DNA from: Deltaproteobacteria bacterium
GTDB lineage: Bacteria; Myxococcota_A; Polyangia; HGW-17; SLPX01
NCBI GenBank assembly: GCA_011390535.1
Contig: JAABSF010000160.1
Location: 1-6,424 of the forward strand
Reading direction: 5' to 3'
Length of the DNA stretch: 6,424 bases
Shown: positions 5,895 to 6,424 of the stretch, piece by piece
How positions within the stretch are numbered: the first letter of the stretch is position 1
How the letters are laid out: every line of letters begins with the position of its first letter
Position numbers and translations under genes: made by a program
Notes under the pieces: generated by a model
The model's database searches: none
What the model saw: the letters and a program-made list of their open reading frames with translations, nothing else
What the model was told of the DNA's origin: nothing

Positions 5895-5944
5895 TGTACA
5901 CATATTAGTTCACAATGTGTATACAGTTTCATTCACAGTCTACA
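5895..5944. promoter_or_regulatory. TGT-N2-ACA dyads upstream of the regulator gene and second sigma-54 promoter
   Basis: TGTACACA (5895-5902) and TGTATACA (5918-5925) match TGT-N2-ACA exactly, and AGTCTACA (5937-5944) has one mismatch. The last is the exact reverse complement of TGTAGACT at 2627-2634. TACACAT (5897-5903) and ATGTGTA (5915-5921) also form a 7-bp inverted repeat. Relative to the predicted sigma-54 start near 6068 the sites lie roughly 125-175 bp upstream, a usual distance for enhancer sites. They also lie in the leader or promoter of the regulator gene. Confidence 0.5.
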
Positions 5945-6040
5945 TATTCAAGTAACAAACCAAAATACACTCACAGATCAACACAGACTAACATACTGAT
6001 AATAATGGACATTTTTTATTTAGAGTTTATCAGAGAGGCG

Positions 6041-6057
6041 CTGGCAGAGTTCTTGCT
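6041..6057 (+). promoter_or_regulatory. Sigma-54 (-24/-12) promoter for the rightward gene
   Basis: CTGGCAGAGTTCTTGCT matches YTGGCACGRNNNTTGCW at all but two defined positions. GG (6043-6044) and GC (6055-6056) are exactly 10 bp apart. Transcription would start near 6068, giving a leader of about 290 bases before the ATG at 6362. It is the second such site next to the enhancer-binding regulator gene. Confidence 0.65.
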
Positions 6058-6179
6058 ATTCAACCCAGTGCACAGTCGTTGAAAAGGCACTTTTTCAGCC
6101 CATGGAGGATGAGAAAGGTGTTTTGCAAAGAAAACAAGCTCTTTGAGAGTGTTAACCACATCTTTATAGCTGAGAACTA

Positions 6180-6264
6180 ACACTGAGATTTATCAAAGAC
6201 TGAGATTTATCAAACGCTGAGACTTATCAAAGACTGAGATTTATCAAACGCTGAGACTTATCAG
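6180..6264 (+). repeat. Five tandem 17-bp repeats in an A-A-B-A-B order
   Basis: Units start at 6180, 6197, 6214, 6231 and 6248 without spacers. The A type is AGACTGAGATTTATCAA (the first unit has ACAC in place of AGAC) and the B type is ACGCTGAGACTTATCAA (the last unit ends in G). The A-B pair is duplicated as a 34-bp higher-order unit. The 17-bp period is not a multiple of three, so it is not coding. A diverged copy, GAGTTTATCAGAGA, sits at 6023-6036, just before the -24 box. The array lies in the predicted leader, downstream of the sigma-54 start. It may be an iterated protein-binding site. Confidence 0.9.
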
Positions 6265-6344
6265 TCAGAATGATCAAAGAACATTGAAATCCATCTACAA
6301 AAGCCATTGCAGCAAAAACAACAGTAGCTGTAGCAAATCAATAT

Positions 6345-6350
6345 AGGGAG
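6345..6350 (+). promoter_or_regulatory. Ribosome binding site of the right-end gene
   Basis: AGGGAG ends 11 bases before the ATG at 6362-6364. The spacing is slightly long but supports this start. Confidence 0.55.
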
Positions 6351-6361
6351 TATTTAGACAA

Positions 6362-6424
6362 ATGGACGATACATTGGACTTCCTGTGGCAAGAGATCAAT
6401 GGCTTTGTGCCTCACGCCGTGGCT
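6362..6424 (+). CDS. N-terminus of a probable membrane protein, MscS-channel-like, truncated by the window end
   Basis: Only 21 codons are visible, starting MDDTLDFLWQEINGFVPHAV and running open to the last base. The pattern of a short amphipathic segment with W..I..F.P.AV resembles the residues just before the first conserved helix of small-conductance mechanosensitive (MscS/YnaI-like) channels, which often begin with a W...(L/F)P stretch followed by a long hydrophobic helix. The helix itself is beyond the window, so this is a guess from about 20 residues. It has a recognisable ribosome site, a long leader carrying a 17-bp tandem array, and a sigma-54 promoter about 290 bases upstream. It is divergent from the sigma-54 activator gene, which is its likely regulator. 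Confidence 0.5.
   Translation, partial: MDDTLDFLWQEINGFVPHAVA

Larger units (their letters stand above)
5780..6361. other. Divergent intergenic region between the regulator and the rightward gene
   Basis: This 582-bp region holds TGT-N2-ACA dyads (5895-5944), a CTGATAA/TTATCAG inverted pair (5996-6002 with 6027-6033), a sigma-54 promoter (6041-6057), a small hairpin TGAAAA/TTTTCA (6080-6085 with 6092-6097), two short open frames, a 17-bp tandem array (6180-6264) and a ribosome site (6345-6350). I see no clear sigma-70 promoter for the leftward regulator gene; several AT-rich -10-like hexamers around 5880-5930 are possible. Confidence 0.6.

Noticed and set aside
5895..5944. NifA-type TGT-N10-ACA enhancer sites.
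   Set aside because: Checking the TGT triplets in this cluster and at 2603-2654 did not give ACA at the N10 distance; the spacing is N2.
6180..6264. CRISPR array.
   Set aside because: The 17-bp units are contiguous with no unique spacers.

Overview
The window looks like chromosomal DNA from a Gram-negative, probably deltaproteobacterial or myxobacterium-like bacterium of moderate GC. The grounds are a lipobox protein, an ECF-type sigma factor beside a CxxC partner, a sigma-54 enhancer-binding response regulator, and two good sigma-54 (-24/-12) promoters. The lineage is an inference from gene style only.

Layout, left to right. (1) The 3' part of a lipoprotein gene (1-633, +) whose start lies outside the window. 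(2) A 233-bp gap with a 16-bp direct repeat that touches the next stop codon. (3) A leftward pair: sigma factor (1697-2338, -), then a soluble CxxC protein (867-1604, -), a plausible sigma/regulator operon. (4) A 648-bp divergent region (2339-2986) with a GC-rich nested hairpin, a cluster of TGT-N2-ACA dyads and a sigma-54 promoter at 2858-2874. (5) An isoprenoid-synthase-like gene (2987-4171, +) with a perfect 3 x 27-bp in-frame repeat near its start and a nested-stem terminator at its end. (6) A convergent gene for an NtrC-type regulator with intact receiver, AAA+ and Fis-type HTH domains (4274-5779, -). (7) A 582-bp divergent region (5780-6361) with more TGT-N2-ACA dyads, a second sigma-54 promoter at 6041-6057 and a five-copy 17-bp tandem array. 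(8) The first 21 codons of a rightward gene (6362-6424, +) that resembles the N-terminus of MscS-type channel proteins.

Working model (inference): the enhancer-binding regulator controls both sigma-54 promoters that flank it, one driving the isoprenoid-synthase-like gene and one driving the rightward membrane-protein gene. The shared TGT-N2-ACA dyads upstream of both promoters are candidate enhancer sites and would also allow autoregulation. This small, self-contained regulon is the most interesting structure in the window. No mobile element, CRISPR array, rRNA or convincing tRNA was seen.
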